Source: Tunicatimonas pelagia (GTDB taxonomy: Bacteria; Bacteroidota; Bacteroidia; Cytophagales; Cyclobacteriaceae). Taken from it: DNA of 64,000 nt. The translations under genes and the position numbers were made by a program. Each line of letters opens with the position of its first letter. Positions within the stretch are counted from its first letter, which is position 1. This document shows positions 35,416 to 44,320 of the stretch, in pieces. The stretch is taken from NCBI RefSeq assembly GCF_030506325.1, contig NZ_CP120683.1:62001-126000 (forward strand). The letters run 5' to 3'. The notes beneath the pieces are model-generated. The model did not search any database, had not been told where the DNA came from, and saw nothing but the letters and a program-made list of their open reading frames with translations.

Positions 35416-36831
35416 TCATTTAGCTTTGTTAAAAGACTTACTGAAAACAATGAATAAAACACCACAAAGTAGCCAAGCTGGTAGCGTAACAAACGAAAGA
35501 AATACGTCGAACTGAAGCGATATAAAGTAGAAAACTCCAAAACTAATTGCCCAAGCCAGTAAAACAGACTTGTTGAACCTCGTTTGGGTTGCTTCAGCAT
35601 AGTTTGGTACAATGCCAGCCTGTTTGGCGAAAAAATGCTCAAATACAATGATTGCTCCAAAAGGGGCGAGAATAAATCCGTATAAGGCAACAAATCCTAA
35701 TAATTTCATGGCAAAAGCCGGAAAGATGCCTGCTACAGTAGCGATAGCTCCGGCAATGATGGTTACTTTAAACGTTGATAGTTTAGGCATAATGGCTTGG
35801 AAGGCCAACCCTGCTCGATAGATTGTTGGATTGGCCGTGGTCCAGCCAGCGAGAACCACCGCAATAATTCCAAAAAGGCCTATCGCGTTATACGCCAACG
35901 GACCCGGGGCTACCGGAGGGGCTTCTCCGGCTGCCAAGTAAGCCTGAGCTTCGCCAGATTTTAGATACACAGCATACAGCAGCGCAGCAGCAATCCAAGC
36001 CATGTAATGCCCCACGTACATGCCCGCCGCGGTTGTCCATCCGGCACTCGCATCTTTGGCAAATCGAAACACCGAGAGGTCGGACATGCCAATATGCATA
36101 GCAGCATTAGCAAACCACGACCAGATAACTACGTGCCAGAAGGTGTATTCTATTTGTCCGGGGAATGGTTCCGAACCCTCTCCCCAGATTTCCCAGAAGT
36201 CAGAAAAGCTAGCCACCCCCAGTTGGCTCATTGCCACAATACCACAGGCTAGAAACGCCAACACAATAAACGGCGACATCCAGTTAGCCGCTTTGGAAAC
36301 GGTATCGTAGCCCTTTGCGGCAATAAGTGATATTACTGTACCAATTACTACTACAATTACCACCCAAGTTACTCCGTTGGGCATGGTATCGGAGAGCTGA
36401 GGCATCGGCATATTTAGGGGTACTCCTACTGCGGTAGCCGACACGGTAATCATCGCTCCTGCCAGAAAGCAAAAGAGTATACCATTGGCCAGATTATAAC
36501 CAGTGACTAACCCTCTCCCACAAATTTTTTCTAACTGAAAGTATAGTGTCAGCCTGTTTTTTACCGCAATCTCAGCCGTCAAAAAGCGCCAGCTTACCAC
36601 TGCCAGTAAATTGCCCAGTAGCAATCCAAAGATCAAATCGAAAGCACTGACCCCAGCGGTGAGGAATAAGGGGCCAATCATAAACTCAGTACCAGCGGCG
36701 TGCTCTCCAGCGTACATTCCTAAGAAACTTTTCCAGCCTTTATGTTTAGCAGCCGGTACTGGTTCTCGTTCGTATTCTCCACTTCCCTTCTCTGCAATAG
36801 TTTCTTTATAATCGCCTACTGTGGTTGCCAT
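35416..36831 (-). CDS. NCS1-family permease (cytosine/purine permease-like)
   Basis: A 471-residue integral membrane protein with about twelve segments. KHKGWKSFLGMYAGEHAAGT (about 29-48) fits the first helix region of the nucleobase:cation symporter-1 family, and YDTVSKAANWMSPFIVLAFL is typical of its middle. It imports a nucleobase-like or other small substrate. Its ATG (36831) overlaps the end of the hydroxy-acid oxidase gene by 16 bases, so the two are co-transcribed and may serve the same substrate. The actual solute is unknown. Confidence 0.8.
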   Translation of the reverse strand: MATTVGDYKETIAEKGSGEYEREPVPAAKHKGWKSFLGMYAGEHAAGTEFMIGPLFLTAGVSAFDLIFGLLLGNLLAVVSWRFLTAEIAVKNRLTLYFQLEKICGRGLVTGYNLANGILFCFLAGAMITVSATAVGVPLNMPMPQLSDTMPNGVTWVVIVVVIGTVISLIAAKGYDTVSKAANWMSPFIVLAFLACGIVAMSQLGVASFSDFWEIWGEGSEPFPGQIEYTFWHVVIWSWFANAAMHIGMSDLSVFRFAKDASAGWTTAAGMYVGHYMAWIAAALLYAVYLKSGEAQAYLAAGEAPPVAPGPLAYNAIGLFGIIAVVLAGWTTANPTIYRAGLAFQAIMPKLSTFKVTIIAGAIATVAGIFPAFAMKLLGFVALYGFILAPFGAIIVFEHFFAKQAGIVPNYAEATQTRFNKSVLLAWAISFGVFYFISLQFDVFLSFVTLPAWLLCGVLFIVFSKSFNKAK

Positions 36832-37982
36832 TCGTTTTTTATTAGATGGTTAGGTAGATCTGAGACTTTTTCGCAACAAAGCTGATCCATAACCTGCTGG
36901 AATTGGGTCTTTAGCATCGTAATGGTATGTTCTCCTCCTCTGGCTCCCAAAGCGGCAGCTCCGTACATAAACGATCGTCCCATAAAAGTAAACTTCGCTC
37001 CGCAGGCCATTGCTCGGGCAATGTCAGGACCCGACCGCAGCCCACTATCCATCATAATCTCTATCTGCTCGCTGTACTTAGCCGTAATATCTTTCAACGA
37101 ATTAATGGTAGACTGAGCCGCGTCCAACTGTCTCCCTCCGTGGTTGGAAATAATGATTCCGTCAAACCCCATTCTAATTGCATCTTCTGTATCTCTTTCG
37201 GAAGCAACGCCCTTTAATACCAGTTTCCCCTTCCACTTGTCGCGGATGGGCTTAATCTTTTCTTCGTTTAGTCGGCCTGAGAATGTTTTATCCATAAACT
37301 GACCTAGCTGCTTCAGGTTTAGTCCCTTGGGAGTGTAGCGTTTAAGCGTTTCAAAAGTAGGTTGTCCGTACCTTAAGGTATTCAGTGCCCAAGTAGGGTT
37401 ACCCAGAATCTGAATGATATTTCTGAGACTCATCTTGGGCGGTAGGGCTAGTCCATTCCGAATATCGCGGGGGCGGTAACCAAAGGTTGGTACGTCGCAG
37501 AGCAGCACCAGTACCGGACATCCGGCGGCTTCCGCCCTACTAATTATATCGTCGCGCAGCTTGTCTTCTACTGGGTTGTACAGTTGAAACCAAGCCTTCC
37601 CTTCGGTAATCTCGCTAGCCTGCTCTATGCTCATGGTGGTTACCGTACTTAAGACAAAGGGAATATTGTGTTGGAAAGCAGCTTTAGCTAGTATTTTGGG
37701 GGAATTAGGCCACATTAATCCCTGGAGACCAACCGGGGCAATCCCGAAGGGGGCATCGTATTCCATGCCCAACACCGAAGTTTTGGTAGAAGAAGTGCCA
37801 TAGTTCTGAAGGTACCGAGGCTGAAGCTGTACATCTCTGATTTCGGCAGTATTCCGACTGAGGCTAACATCTTCGTTACAGCCTCCGTCTAGGTATTCAA
37901 AAGCAAAAGAGGGAACCCTTGCTTGGGCTTTTTTTCGTAAACGTTCTACCGATGGATATTGAGGATAAAATTTAGTGGGCAT
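36816..37982 (-). CDS. FMN-dependent alpha-hydroxy acid oxidase/dehydrogenase
   Basis: The 388-residue TIM barrel has the diagnostic active-site motif SNHGGRQLD (about residues 279-287, catalytic His and substrate-binding Arg) and LVLKGVAS with the FMN-binding lysine. The N-terminal RVPSFAFEYLDGGCNEDVSL contains the substrate tyrosine region of the family. Members oxidise lactate, glycolate or mandelate; specificity is not readable here. In family terms it could be an L-lactate dehydrogenase-type enzyme. It is the first gene of the two-gene operon with the NCS1 permease. Confidence 0.9.
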   Translation of the reverse strand: MPTKFYPQYPSVERLRKKAQARVPSFAFEYLDGGCNEDVSLSRNTAEIRDVQLQPRYLQNYGTSSTKTSVLGMEYDAPFGIAPVGLQGLMWPNSPKILAKAAFQHNIPFVLSTVTTMSIEQASEITEGKAWFQLYNPVEDKLRDDIISRAEAAGCPVLVLLCDVPTFGYRPRDIRNGLALPPKMSLRNIIQILGNPTWALNTLRYGQPTFETLKRYTPKGLNLKQLGQFMDKTFSGRLNEEKIKPIRDKWKGKLVLKGVASERDTEDAIRMGFDGIIISNHGGRQLDAAQSTINSLKDITAKYSEQIEIMMDSGLRSGPDIARAMACGAKFTFMGRSFMYGAAALGARGGEHTITMLKTQFQQVMDQLCCEKVSDLPNHLIKNEWQPQ

Positions 37983-38142
37983 TTAATCTAATTCACAGTA
38001 AATTAATAGCGAGCTTACACTCACAGTTTTTGAGTAAAAGGTTTAGTCGTTGAATAGCAAATTTGCGTTTTAATATAATCATCTTTTTCAGAGAAACCAT
38101 CACGGTGTTCCGTACACTAATTTTTCGCTTAACTAAAGTACT

Positions 38143-38523
38143 ATGACAATTGAGCATATCGCCATCTGGACAAACCAACTAGAAGCATTGAAAGACTTTT
38201 ACAGTCAGTACTTCGGGGCAACGGCAGGTAAGAAGTATCACAATCCAAACAAGCGGTTCACCTCCTACTTCCTTAGCTTTTCTTCGGGGGCTCGTTTGGA
38301 ACTTATGCATAAGCCTGATCTTGCTCAGGCTAATCAACAGTTCTCAACGGGACTCGCGCATTTTGCGATCTCACTGGGTAGCACCGATGCAGTTGATCGC
38401 CTTACAGAAACTTTGAAGGAATCTGGTGTATCTCATTTGGATGGTCCCCGGCGAACAGGCGACGGTTACTACGAAAGCACCTTTCTTGATCCCGATGGAA
38501 ATGTAATTGAGCTAACTGCGTAA
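38143..38523 (+). CDS. VOC (glyoxalase/bleomycin-resistance) family protein
   Basis: A 126-residue single-domain protein with the paired beta-alpha-beta-beta-beta layout. Likely metal ligands are H5 (TIEHIAIW), E54 (LELMH), H72 (GLAHFAI) and E122 near the C-terminus (DGNVIELTA). The family includes glyoxalase I, fosfomycin resistance and dioxygenases. Alone, and without nearby pathway genes, the substrate cannot be named. It is divergent from the hydroxy-acid oxidase operon. Confidence 0.85.
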   Translation: MTIEHIAIWTNQLEALKDFYSQYFGATAGKKYHNPNKRFTSYFLSFSSGARLELMHKPDLAQANQQFSTGLAHFAISLGSTDAVDRLTETLKESGVSHLDGPRRTGDGYYESTFLDPDGNVIELTA

Positions 38524-38577
38524 AAAATATGAGATGCGAGATAAGAAATAAGAAAGGGCTGGCTCGGAAACCGAAAT

Positions 38578-38606
38578 TTAATGACTAATGATTGATGACG
38601 AATGAC
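38578..38606. repeat. TAATGATTGATGA-type repeat overlapping the MFS gene start
   Basis: TTAATGACTAATGATTGATGACGAATGACC continues into the first codon of the next gene. It is the same intergenic repeat style seen at 8.6, 9.9 and 27.3 kb, here apparently supplying the ATG at 38602. Confidence 0.4.
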
Positions 38607-39762
38607 CGTGCAAAAAGCCCGAATAGCTGTTTCAGTACTTTTCTTCGTAAATGGAGCTGGTTTTGCCAGTTGGGTACCCCACATTCCGATGATACGTGAA
38701 CGGTTCGAGTTGAGTGAAAGTGAACTAGGGCTAACACTGCTAATTATCGCCATTGGTGCTATCATTGCCATGCCTTTGGCCGGGGGAATTATTGAAAAAC
38801 TGGGGAGCAAACGGGTAATCAGCTTCGCCTCAATAGGTTTTTGCCTACTACTATCCGTTCTACTGCTCATGCCTGACTATTTTAGTCTTGGGGCACTGTT
38901 ATTTTTGTTTGGTATGGTAAACGGATCAATGGATGTTGCTATGAATGCCCACGGAGTGCTGGTAGAACAAAAGTACCAACAACCTATTATGTCGTCCTTT
39001 CACGGTTTATTCAGCTCCGGAGGATTGGTTGGAGCCGGACTAGCCAGTGCCTTTTTAGCAATGGGGTTCACTCCCGCGCAGCATATGCTGATTATGCTAA
39101 GCACGCTATTCGTATTAGTACTTATCGCACTAAAATTCTTACTACCCTCTGAAAACAGATCAAAAAATACACCTAATAAGAGAGAGCCGCTGTTGGCGTT
39201 TCCTTCTCAGACGTTAGTTTGGTACCTGGCATTACTGGGATTTTTCATATTGATGGTAGAAGGAGCTATGGCCGACTGGACCGCTATCCATATTATGGAT
39301 TTACCGAATGCTACCGCTTCATTGGCCGCTATGGGGTTTGCCGGATTTTCGTTTACAATGGCCATTGGCCGGCTATTGGGCGATAAGATTGTCCGGGTAG
39401 TTGGCCGCTCACGAGTTCTCCGGTTTGGTAGTGTAATCGCTGCTTTAGGATTACTGCTCGTCGTACTAATACCAGAAGTCGGCGGGGCGGTTATTGGGTT
39501 CGGTTTAGTAGGAGTTGGCTTAGCAAACGTAGTGCCCATCATTTTTAGCTCGGCCGGTTACGCCAACCCCGATGCTCCCGGACGCGGCATTGCTGCCGTC
39601 ACCACCATGGGCTATTTTGGTTTTTTAATTGGCCCGCCTTTAATTGGTTTTATCGCGGAAGGTATTTCACTTAATGGTGCTTGGCTAATGCTAAGTGTTT
39701 TTCTGAGTGTGGTAGTAATTATGGCTCCTCGCCTAATTCGTCGCCTACCCCACCGAACATAA
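38602..39762 (+). CDS. MFS transporter, YbjJ-like
   Basis: A 386-residue protein with twelve predicted transmembrane segments. FFVNGAGFASWVPHIPMIRE near the N-terminus and FGMVNGSMDVAMNAHGVLVE in the fourth and fifth helix region are typical of the YbjJ/FucP-neighbour group of MFS carriers. It probably exports or imports a small solute that cannot be named. The ATG at 38602 sits inside a dispersed repeat. A GTG at 38608 would serve equally and loses only two residues. Confidence 0.85.
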   Translation: MTVQKARIAVSVLFFVNGAGFASWVPHIPMIRERFELSESELGLTLLIIAIGAIIAMPLAGGIIEKLGSKRVISFASIGFCLLLSVLLLMPDYFSLGALLFLFGMVNGSMDVAMNAHGVLVEQKYQQPIMSSFHGLFSSGGLVGAGLASAFLAMGFTPAQHMLIMLSTLFVLVLIALKFLLPSENRSKNTPNKREPLLAFPSQTLVWYLALLGFFILMVEGAMADWTAIHIMDLPNATASLAAMGFAGFSFTMAIGRLLGDKIVRVVGRSRVLRFGSVIAALGLLLVVLIPEVGGAVIGFGLVGVGLANVVPIIFSSAGYANPDAPGRGIAAVTTMGYFGFLIGPPLIGFIAEGISLNGAWLMLSVFLSVVVIMAPRLIRRLPHRT

Positions 39763-39923
39763 TTAATTCATGATTTATAGGCACAATACAATGAATTTTT
39801 CATCTAAGAATATTTATTCCTTTTTGGTAGCAATTTGGAGCTAAAGTTGTAAGTTTAACTTATAACTAAAACAGTGGGTGTATGAATTGATAAGAGCTAA
39901 TTTTTTACTTAATCAATTCACTT

Positions 39924-41264
39924 ATGAACCCTTTTCACGCGTCTCTTCTCGTCCGAAAATCGCTGATTTTCATTGTTCCAGTCTGCATTGGCTTTGGCCT
40001 TCTTTCCTACTGTACCGATCAGGTTACATCTACGGTTCGCTTTCACCGAATGACTCCTGTTTATACTACTACGCAAGAGATTCGGGAGGCAGTAGCCATT
40101 ATGCCGCCTCGAGCCATTCAAGGTACAGGTAAGATTTTTTCGCACGATAATTACCTTTTTCTGAACCAACCGGGCGAAGGGGTGCATATTATCGATAACA
40201 CCAACCCATCTCAACCCCAAACCACGGGTTTTATCAATATTCCGGGCAACTATGATTTGGCCGTAGCGGGAGATATTATGTACGCCGACAGCTACATTGA
40301 CTTGCTGGCCATTGATATTAGCAACCATCAGTCTATTCAGGTGTTGCACCGGGAAGAAAATGTATTTCCCAAGTTTAATAGCTTCGGTTTTTACTCGGAT
40401 AACGATAAAGGGGTAGTTACGCAATGGGAAGAAGTAGATGTTACCGAAACATTTGAGGGTGAATTGAATGGAACCAAGTGGGGGCCGGGAGTTTATCAGT
40501 ACATAGATCATTTGGGTATCTCGCAACAAGCCCGCCACGATTTTGTGCAGCAATCTAATGTACCAATACGAGAACTGAATAGCACAGCACCTACCCCTGT
40601 GGGTCGAGGAGGCTCTATGTCGCGCTTTGCCATAAGCACCGATCACCTGTACACGATTGATGATGAGAATATGCAGGTGTTTGATTTATCTTCCGCAACA
40701 ACTCCTACCTCAGTGAATGAGTTTTCGGTTGGGTTTATGATTGAAACGATTTACGCTCATCAAAAGCAATTATTCGTAGGAGCGCAAAATGCTATGTATA
40801 TCTACGATAAATCCGTGGCGGCCTCACCCAACCTTCAGGCTACTTACTGGCACGCCACCAGCTGCGACCCCGTAATTGCTAACGATACAATGGCCTACGT
40901 CACGCTTCGTACCGGAACTACCTGCGAGGGTGACCAAAATGTATTAGAACTAGTAGATATTAAGCAAGCAAACCTTCCCCAAGAAGTAGCCCGCTACAAT
41001 ATGGACAGTCCCCACGGTTTGGGTTTGGACGAACATTTGCTTTTTGTATGCGAAGGTGCTTCCGGAGTGAAAGTATTTGACGCTCGTTACCCTTACGCCC
41101 TAGACAATCATCTCATCTCCCAAATTGATGGGTTGTTTGCCTACGATGTTATTACCCAAGACCAGCACCTTATTGTTATTGCCGAAGATGGTGTGTACCA
41201 GTATGACTATACTAACCCTGAGCAAATTACGCTTCTCAGCAAAATGACGCGAGCAGCACTCTAA
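39924..41264 (+). CDS. LVIVD-repeat protein, first copy of a duplicated module
   Basis: The 446-residue product has a hydrophobic N-terminus ending in a Cys (residue 30, LLSYC; an imperfect lipobox). Beta-propeller-like LVIVD repeats follow (for example GVHIIDNTNPSQPQ, IDLLAIDIS, MQVFDLSSA). The repeat class is found in exported Bacteroidota proteins of unknown function. It is about 45% like the gene at 42149-43492 by eye, with matching landmark strings (VYTTTQEIRE against VYTTTDEIRN). A hairpin terminator lies between it and the outer-membrane gene that follows. Confidence 0.75.
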   Translation: MNPFHASLLVRKSLIFIVPVCIGFGLLSYCTDQVTSTVRFHRMTPVYTTTQEIREAVAIMPPRAIQGTGKIFSHDNYLFLNQPGEGVHIIDNTNPSQPQTTGFINIPGNYDLAVAGDIMYADSYIDLLAIDISNHQSIQVLHREENVFPKFNSFGFYSDNDKGVVTQWEEVDVTETFEGELNGTKWGPGVYQYIDHLGISQQARHDFVQQSNVPIRELNSTAPTPVGRGGSMSRFAISTDHLYTIDDENMQVFDLSSATTPTSVNEFSVGFMIETIYAHQKQLFVGAQNAMYIYDKSVAASPNLQATYWHATSCDPVIANDTMAYVTLRTGTTCEGDQNVLELVDIKQANLPQEVARYNMDSPHGLGLDEHLLFVCEGASGVKVFDARYPYALDNHLISQIDGLFAYDVITQDQHLIVIAEDGVYQYDYTNPEQITLLSKMTRAAL

Positions 41265-41270
41265 TTATTC

Positions 41271-41298
41271 AAGGTCTCAGAACAGTTTCTGAGACCTT
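41271..41298 (+). terminator. Hairpin terminator or attenuator between the LVIVD and outer-membrane genes
   Basis: A perfect 12-bp stem (AAGGTCTCAGAA 41271-41282 against 41287-41298) has a four-base loop and a pyrimidine-rich tail. It ends only 12 bases before the next ATG, so it may control read-through into the following gene. Confidence 0.75.
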
Positions 41299-41310
41299 TC
41301 TTTTCTCTTT

Positions 41311-42072
41311 ATGAAGTACCTACTCACACTGTGCCTTTTTGGGTCGCTATTGGTGATGGCTTTGCCAAGCCTTGCCCAGAATGACACTACATCGACTCGA
41401 GAAATAACTGTTTATCTTAGAAACGGAAGTTATGTGCACGGTCGAGAATCAATTCTACGATTTAAGGGCTACCTAACTGTAGATACTGATAACTTTTCGC
41501 AAAAGCATATTCCCAATAAAAAGATTATTTATATTCATTACGGCCCACCGCTACCCCAACCACTCATTAAAATGTGGGGAATAGAACCTGCTTTTTTTGT
41601 TTCTATGTTAGCAGGTATTCAGTTTGGTGACACTGGCAGCGAAAATAACCGAGCCACAGCCAGCATTCTGGTAGGCTATATGTTCCACCCGTTGCTTCAG
41701 CCCAGCCTCGGCCTTGGCTACATGCAATACGAGCCAACCACCGCGACGACACCCTTCTTACGGTTACACGGAGTAATACCGGAGTGGAAATGGAGTCCGA
41801 TGTATTTTATGGAAGTTGGGGCAAGCCGATTACGCACCAATGTTTACGATTTCAATGTTGAATACCACAATACTAAAGGAGGGTTGATGCTTCACCCCGG
41901 AATTGGTATTCAGCGGAGATTCCGCACTGGAGCCGTATCACTCCAAATGGGGTACCGCATTCAACAGGCGGAGCTTGATTATTCGGTACAAGAATTTTGG
42001 GGAGGCACTTTGCGCGTACAAGAAAGTATTACCTACCGTCGGCTTTCGGCCGTAATTGGATTTACTTTTTAG
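41311..42072 (+). CDS. Outer-membrane beta-barrel-like protein, first copy
   Basis: The 253-residue product has a signal peptide (cleavage near LPSLAQ). Its N-terminal short domain (EITVYLRNGSYVHGRE, then KIIYIHYG) is shared with the copy at 43.6 kb and more loosely with the 16.7 kb protein. The remainder is alternating hydrophobic and aromatic strands (about 8) ending in AVIGFTF, a typical barrel-terminal aromatic. It probably sits in the outer membrane and may be coupled to the LVIVD lipoprotein. Function unknown. Confidence 0.65.
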   Translation: MKYLLTLCLFGSLLVMALPSLAQNDTTSTREITVYLRNGSYVHGRESILRFKGYLTVDTDNFSQKHIPNKKIIYIHYGPPLPQPLIKMWGIEPAFFVSMLAGIQFGDTGSENNRATASILVGYMFHPLLQPSLGLGYMQYEPTTATTPFLRLHGVIPEWKWSPMYFMEVGASRLRTNVYDFNVEYHNTKGGLMLHPGIGIQRRFRTGAVSLQMGYRIQQAELDYSVQEFWGGTLRVQESITYRRLSAVIGFTF

Positions 42073-42148
42073 TTACAAAATTTTCATTCCCTTCCAACCT
42101 ACTGCTTCACGATTGGTGTCTTATCAGTACAAAAACTATTTCACTACC

Positions 42149-43492
42149 ATGAAGCACCTATCTTTAATTCGCCCCCAGGTCTGGCTTGGTTACGTTACTT
42201 TTCATGCAGCCGCTATCGGTTACTTGCTTATGCTGACCCAATGCTCTGACAAAGTAGAAGTGACCCGTACATATCGCTACTTAGAACCGGTTTACACAAC
42301 CACCGACGAAATTCGCAATTCTTTTGAAGTTGCTCCCCCGGAAGAGCTCAGCACTACCGGCAAAATTTACTACCTGGCCCCCTATGTATTTATCAACAAA
42401 CCGGGGGAAGGTATTCATGTACTTGATAATACTGATCCGGCCAACCCAATCAATCTAAGCTTTATCAATATACCCGGTAATTTTGATATGGCCGCCCAAG
42501 GAAATATACTGTACGCTGACAGTTATATTGACTTATTAGCTATCGATATTTCTAACTTAGACGATGTGCAGATTACCAAACGGGTAGAAAATGTATTTCC
42601 TCGCTTTACCACTTGGTCAGGATTTGCGGCTAGTGAAGGTAGTATTCTGACTGACTGGGAGGAGAAAGAGGTTGTTGAGGTATTGGAAGGTGAATTAGAT
42701 GAGTTTGCCCCCGGCTTGTACCACTACCGGAGCGGTATTGTTACCGAGCAGTGGGTTAATTTTGCTACGGTTGACTCGAGAGTACTAGCAAATACAAATA
42801 GTGGTGGTTCTACCGCTCAACCTCAAGCAGGTATTGGAGGTTCAATGGCTCGTTTTACGATCAGCAGTGAACGGCTCTATGCGGTTGATGATAACAACTT
42901 ACAAGTGTTTGACATCACGCAAATAGACGACCCCATTGAAGGAAATGAACTAGTTGTTGGCTTCGGTATTGAAACAATATTTCCGTACAAAGACAAATTA
43001 TTTATTGGGTCTCAGGCAGGTATGTTTATCTACAATAATACTGACCCTGACAACCCTGAGTACGAAGGCGAGTTTATTCACGCCCGGGCTTGCGACCCGG
43101 TAGTAGCCAATGATACGGTAGCCTACGTTACACTACGCGATGGTAATGATTGTTGGGGAGCTAACAATCAGTTAGATGTTATTGACGTAGAAAACGTAAG
43201 CAGTCCTCAGCTTATTCAATCCTACTCAATGGATCATCCGCACGGGTTGGCCATTGACGGTACTACTCTGTTTATTTGCGAAGGCGAATTTGGTTTGAAG
43301 GTATTTGACGCTAGCAATTCCCGAGAAATTTCCCAAAATCAATTAGTACATATCGAAGATATCCACGCTTTTGATGTGATTCCGCTGGACGGAGTGCTTA
43401 TGGTAATTGGAGATGACGGACTCTATCAGTACGATTATACCGACCCGGCCAATTTGCAGCTACTTAGTAAAATGACGTTGGTAGCACTATAA
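42149..43492 (+). CDS. LVIVD-repeat protein, second copy
   Basis: The start at ATG 42149 gives MKHLSLIRPQVWLGYVTFHA followed by LMLTQCS, a lipoprotein-like signal. The frame continues upstream to 42056 but would overlap the previous gene. The LVIVD-type repeats parallel the first copy (GIHVLDNTDPANPIN, IDLLAIDISNL, LQVFDITQI, VYTTTDEIRN). The conserved DPVVANDTVAYVTLR stretch matches DPVIANDTMAYVTLR of the first copy. This is clearly a tandem duplicate that has diverged considerably. Confidence 0.75.
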   Translation: MKHLSLIRPQVWLGYVTFHAAAIGYLLMLTQCSDKVEVTRTYRYLEPVYTTTDEIRNSFEVAPPEELSTTGKIYYLAPYVFINKPGEGIHVLDNTDPANPINLSFINIPGNFDMAAQGNILYADSYIDLLAIDISNLDDVQITKRVENVFPRFTTWSGFAASEGSILTDWEEKEVVEVLEGELDEFAPGLYHYRSGIVTEQWVNFATVDSRVLANTNSGGSTAQPQAGIGGSMARFTISSERLYAVDDNNLQVFDITQIDDPIEGNELVVGFGIETIFPYKDKLFIGSQAGMFIYNNTDPDNPEYEGEFIHARACDPVVANDTVAYVTLRDGNDCWGANNQLDVIDVENVSSPQLIQSYSMDHPHGLAIDGTTLFICEGEFGLKVFDASNSREISQNQLVHIEDIHAFDVIPLDGVLMVIGDDGLYQYDYTDPANLQLLSKMTLVAL

Positions 43493-43569
43493 TATTATAC
43501 GTTTTGGGGTGAATGTTTTGAGCTTGAAGTAACCTGGAATTAACAGCTAATTTTTCAAATGGGCTATTC

Positions 43570-44319
43570 ATGAAAAGAATACTTTTACTTTGTTGCACCA
43601 TTAGTTTGGGGGTTTCAGGCTTACTACTTGCTCAGGATAAACATTCGGAAGTAACGGTTTTTCTGAAGAATGGACGCAAAGTTTCGGGACGAATGCTACC
43701 CTCGCTTCACGAAAGCTTTATCACGATAGAGCACGACTCGCTCTCCCGAACAAATTTAGCCTACCACACAGTCAAGAAAATACACTTCGGAAGAGTTCCA
43801 GCAGAAAAACCCAAAGCCTATTTTAAGCGCGAACGAGGGTTCTTTCATCTTTCAGAAATAGGCTTACATGTTGGTGATAATAATTACAACGGTAACCTTA
43901 CGCCCACCATCCATACGGTGAACGGATACGCATTTTCACCCTACCTCATGACTGGGCTAGGCATTGGACTAGACCGTCACGTTAGCGTAAATAGCCTGCC
44001 ACTATACGCTAGTGTGCGAGGAATTATCCTGCATCGGAAAGTTAGTCCATTTTATTTTGGTAATATTGGCGGAAGCTGGGTTAGACCCACTAGCGATAGC
44101 CCGGGCATTAATTATGAGAAGACACAGGGAGGATTATACTTGCATACTGGTATAGGCTACCAAATTAATGTAGCAAAATCAGCGTTCGTGCTAACGGCCG
44201 GTTATAAACAGCAACAGACGGAATTTGTGTATACCTTTGAAGACTGGCAGGGTGAAAACCGGATAGAGGAAAACAGAACTATTCGACGCTTTGTCATCAC
44301 GTTTGGATATACGCTATAG
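43570..44319 (+). CDS. Outer-membrane beta-barrel-like protein, second copy
   Basis: A 249-residue paralogue of the 41.3 kb gene, with a signal peptide (cleavage near LLAQ), the same N-terminal pattern (EVTVFLKNGRKVSGRM, then VKKIHFG), and a C-terminal strand ending FVITFGYTL. The last part of both copies (YKQQQTEFVYTF against YRIQQAELDYSV) aligns well. Together with the second LVIVD protein it forms the repeated two-gene module. Confidence 0.65.
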   Translation: MKRILLLCCTISLGVSGLLLAQDKHSEVTVFLKNGRKVSGRMLPSLHESFITIEHDSLSRTNLAYHTVKKIHFGRVPAEKPKAYFKRERGFFHLSEIGLHVGDNNYNGNLTPTIHTVNGYAFSPYLMTGLGIGLDRHVSVNSLPLYASVRGIILHRKVSPFYFGNIGGSWVRPTSDSPGINYEKTQGGLYLHTGIGYQINVAKSAFVLTAGYKQQQTEFVYTFEDWQGENRIEENRTIRRFVITFGYTL

Positions 44320-44320
44320 T

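Noticed and set aside
36007-36310. Plus-strand frames of 81-96 codons inside the NCS1 permease gene
   Set aside because: They are shadows of a well-supported membrane protein with no independent signals.
39918-40646. Long minus-strand frame of 242 codons opposite the first LVIVD gene
   Set aside because: It lies entirely within the clearly coding LVIVD gene, has no family resemblance, and its start has no supporting context.
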